Below, in pieces: positions 30,908-32,801 of a DNA stretch of 32,801 nt. The notes beneath the pieces are model-generated. The model made no database searches. It saw only the letters and a list, made by a program, of their open reading frames with translations, and had not been told where the DNA came from. Each line of letters begins with the position of its first letter. The first letter of the stretch is position 1. The stretch is from an uncultured Bacteroidota bacterium (GTDB lineage Bacteria > Bacteroidota > Bacteroidia > UKL13-3): positions 1 to 32,801 of the forward strand of contig CAISTO010000263.1 in NCBI GenBank assembly GCA_903888395.1, read 5' to 3'. Both the position numbers and the translations under genes were made by a program.

Positions 30908-32569
30908 ATGGAATCAACACTGAACAATCCCTTGCTTACAAGTATTACTCATATATATGAAAACAGGGATGATTTATTTAAAAACACACTAATAATTGAA
31001 AATTTAAGTGCTGATTTTAAAACTGTAACTGACTTTTTATTAGTTGACGATAAAACCGCTGCTGTATTGTCTATAATCATATGCGAGCAAATAATGGGAG
31101 ACGGAAAGCCATTTAAAAAAACATTGAAAATTTTAGGTTTTAGTCCTTTAGACTTTATTTTTATAAGTAATAAATTTAAAGAACTTAAAAAGAAGGGTTG
31201 GGTCAGGCTATGCAAAAAAAGATACAATTCAAGGTCTGAAGACATAGAAATAGCGAAAGAATTAATGGATGCTATTATGTATAATAATATAGAAAAATTG
31301 ATAATTTATGAACCAAAGAATTTATCGGAGGCTTTACTACAAATTAGAAATTTTACTAAAAATATTATAGGTGACTTTTACCAAGATGAACTCATAGAAG
31401 CTACTTATGATTACATAGAAAGACTTACTACTTTTCCTTATATTAATCAAATTTTAGAAGAGGATAAACTTGAAAAATTAGAAAAAGTAATATTGATATG
31501 GCTTTCAGCTGAAAACATTTTTAATAAGGAAGAATTTGATTTAGATAATATTATAGAAATGTTTAGTGAAGACCATTCCGTTTCTTATAGTTTAAAACAA
31601 AGAATAATAAACCATGAAAGTATAATCATGAAAGATGGATACCTAGAATATTTGAAACCCAATTTAGCCGATTTTTCCTCCGTAAAATTAGGTGATAGAT
31701 TAACAGACTTACTAAATGTGCATTGCCCAAAAATGGAACATGTTAAAGTTGCACCCAAATATTGTCAATTGATTGATCCAAATGATGTAGAAACTCAGCA
31801 ATTGTTATTTAACGATAATAACAAAAAATCAATAGACGATATTATCAATCTTACTTCTGAGTCTAAATATTTAAATTTAACTAAAAAATTTACTGATAAG
31901 GGAATGAAACCGGGACTAACCATGTTGTTTTACGGATTACCTGGAACAGGAAAAACCGAATTGGTAAAACAAATTTCTAAAACACATAATAGAGCAATAT
32001 TTCAAGTGGAAATGTCGGCTATTAAAGACATGTTTGTGGGTAATTCCGAGAAAAATTTAAAAAGAGTTTTTAAAGATTATAGCGATGCGGTTAAACAATA
32101 TAAAATTACTCCCATACTGCTATTTAATGAAGCCGATGCAATATTAGGCAAAAGGAATTTAGTTCAAAATGCAGTTGATCAAATGCTCAATTCTATGCAA
32201 AATATTTTATTGCAGGAATTAGAAGATTTTAAAGGTATTTTTATAGCAACCACCAATCTAATTGAAAATATAGATGGAGCTTTTGACCGAAGGTTACTTT
32301 ATAAATTAAAGTTTGAAAACCCCAATGATGAAACTCGTTATAAAATATTACAAAATCAATTTGCAAATATCAATAACAAAACGCTAAAGCTAATTAGTAC
32401 GCAGCACCAATTAAGTGGCGGGCAAATTCAAAACATAAAAAAGAAGTTTGTAATTGACCAATTGCTTTTTGAAAACAATTCAAATATTTCTAATAAATTA
32501 ATTGATTTTATTGAAGAAGAAACACAGTTTAGGTCAATAACTAAAAACAAAATTGGATTTAATAAATAA
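30908..32569 (+). CDS. AAA+ ATPase with a long N-terminal helical region
   Basis: 553 residues. Residues 1-290 are mainly helical with an apparent winged-helix segment (TAAVLSIIICEQIMGDGKPF, then ELKKKGWVRL). The AAA+ domain follows: Walker A GLPGTGKTE (343-351), Walker B ILLFNEADA (Asn 407, Glu 408; the usual Asp is Asn), sensor-1 IATTN (447-451) and an arginine-finger FDRR (460-462). The Asn before Glu is, to my memory, frequent in this class of ATPase, so hydrolysis is still likely. Classical AAA+ proteins unfold or remodel proteins. Its transcript starts about 100 nt upstream at the WYL-controlled divergent promoter, so it belongs to that module. A strong terminator lies 38 bp after its stop. 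Confidence 0.78.
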   Translation: MESTLNNPLLTSITHIYENRDDLFKNTLIIENLSADFKTVTDFLLVDDKTAAVLSIIICEQIMGDGKPFKKTLKILGFSPLDFIFISNKFKELKKKGWVRLCKKRYNSRSEDIEIAKELMDAIMYNNIEKLIIYEPKNLSEALLQIRNFTKNIIGDFYQDELIEATYDYIERLTTFPYINQILEEDKLEKLEKVILIWLSAENIFNKEEFDLDNIIEMFSEDHSVSYSLKQRIINHESIIMKDGYLEYLKPNLADFSSVKLGDRLTDLLNVHCPKMEHVKVAPKYCQLIDPNDVETQQLLFNDNNKKSIDDIINLTSESKYLNLTKKFTDKGMKPGLTMLFYGLPGTGKTELVKQISKTHNRAIFQVEMSAIKDMFVGNSEKNLKRVFKDYSDAVKQYKITPILLFNEADAILGKRNLVQNAVDQMLNSMQNILLQELEDFKGIFIATTNLIENIDGAFDRRLLYKLKFENPNDETRYKILQNQFANINNKTLKLISTQHQLSGGQIQNIKKKFVIDQLLFENNSNISNKLIDFIEEETQFRSITKNKIGFNK

Positions 32570-32606
32570 GTAATAGTAGTGTAATTATTGCATTTAATAG
32601 GCAACA

Positions 32607-32644
32607 AAAAACCTAGGTTAATTTGATAATTAATCTAGGTTTTT
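32607..32644. terminator. Strong intrinsic terminator
   Basis: An inverted repeat with arms AAAACCTAGGTTAATT and AATTAATCTAGGTTTT (one G-T pair) forms a 17-bp stem around a 4-nt loop, flanked by an A run and a T run, so it can work on both strands. It closes the AAA+ gene and the partial gene behind it. Confidence 0.75.
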
Positions 32645-32693
32645 ATACATTACTCCAGTAATCAATAAAAAAAATCACAAGCTTATCTTTACT

Positions 32694-32801
32694 TTATAAA
32701 TAATTATGCCCTTCAATTACCTCAATTGTTAATCCTAAATCGCCCTTAACAATTCTATAATAAATGAATGGTTCATGCTTATCAAACATAAAAGCGTCAG
32801 C
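32694..32801 (-). CDS. C-terminal end of an unknown gene
   Basis: From the right edge the minus strand reads 35 codons without interruption to a TAA at 32694-32696 (KHEPFIYYRIVKGDLGLTIE within it). The beginning is outside the window. It converges on the terminator at 32607-32644. No family can be named from this stub. Confidence 0.45.
   Translation of the reverse strand, partial: ADAFMFDKHEPFIYYRIVKGDLGLTIEVIEGHNYL

Noticed and set aside
30908-32569. Loss of ATPase activity because the Walker B Asp is Asn (LLFNEAD)
   Set aside because: The catalytic Glu, Walker A, sensor 1 and arginine finger are intact, and this Asn variant is, as far as I recall, common in this class.
1-32801. CRISPR array, tRNA or rRNA genes, complete insertion sequence or prophage
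   Set aside because: No regularly spaced repeats, no cloverleaf-like segments, no transposase, integrase or phage structural genes were found on reading both strands; tRNA search by eye is of limited sensitivity.

Overview
The window is AT-rich DNA from a member of the Bacteroidota, probably an environmental lineage that I cannot place more closely. The evidence is the Bacteroidota -7 promoter box TAnnTTTG in front of many genes, the near absence of Shine-Dalgarno sequences, lipoproteins with a cysteine lipobox, and family content typical of the phylum (MbnP/cytochrome-c peroxidase pair, HYC_CC_PP-like protein, DUF2779, DUF4116). I see no rRNA, tRNA, CRISPR array or intact insertion sequence.

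Layout. 1-1.7 kb: a minus-strand copper/redox cluster (MbnP-like lipoprotein, diheme cytochrome-c peroxidase cut by the window edge, HYC_CC_PP-like protein). 2.0-7.2 kb: a plus-strand operon with a DnaB C-domain-like ATPase, an exported protein, and an SbcD/SbcC (YhaO/YhaN)-like pair. 7.3-9.0 kb: a DUF4116 protein, a small unknown gene and two gene relics. 9.2-12.7 kb: a minus-strand operon headed by a DUF2779 nuclease. 12.8-15.2 kb: three minus-strand unknowns including a second DUF4116-type protein, with a relic of a duplicated gene upstream. 15.3-20.5 kb: a close-packed eight-gene minus-strand operon (paralog, unknown, PD-(D/E)XK-like protein, paralog, PH-domain protein, lipoprotein, exported protein, Cys-rich protein). 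20.6-25.1 kb: an unknown plus-strand gene, two tandem paralogs with a possible HNH-like motif, a TPR protein, a membrane-anchored HExxH peptidase and a caspase-like protein. 25.3-32.6 kb: a module with a possible uracil-DNA-glycosylase-like protein, a second DUF2779 nuclease with a partner, a HEPN protein, a WYL regulator and an AAA+ ATPase, closed by a strong terminator.

The main observation is two sets of cis-elements that tie these orphan genes together. (1) A 12-bp palindrome AGTAAYRTTACT occurs at six intergenic sites between 2.0 and 25.2 kb (five exact, one with a single mismatch). Each lies 26-27 bp upstream of a -7 box or near match, in the orientation of the downstream gene, and none has a consistently placed -33 element. 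This looks like a set of activator-dependent promoters; no regulator for it is recognised in the window. (2) A 23-25 bp palindrome with half-sites ACTMTGCAAT/ATTGCAKAGT occurs three times between 25.2 and 30.8 kb, each exactly 7 bp upstream of a plus-strand TAnnTTTG box. The third also lies 8 bp from a minus-strand box for the WYL gene. This fits a WYL repressor controlling itself and a putative defence module.

Working inference: a genome-integrity or defence island in which DNA ends, single strands and possibly modified bases are handled by several nucleases and ATPases, with candidate effectors (HEPN RNase, caspase-like protein, metallopeptidase). Two proteins end in SSB-C-terminus-like xDLPF/xNLPF tails, which fits a link to replication or repair.
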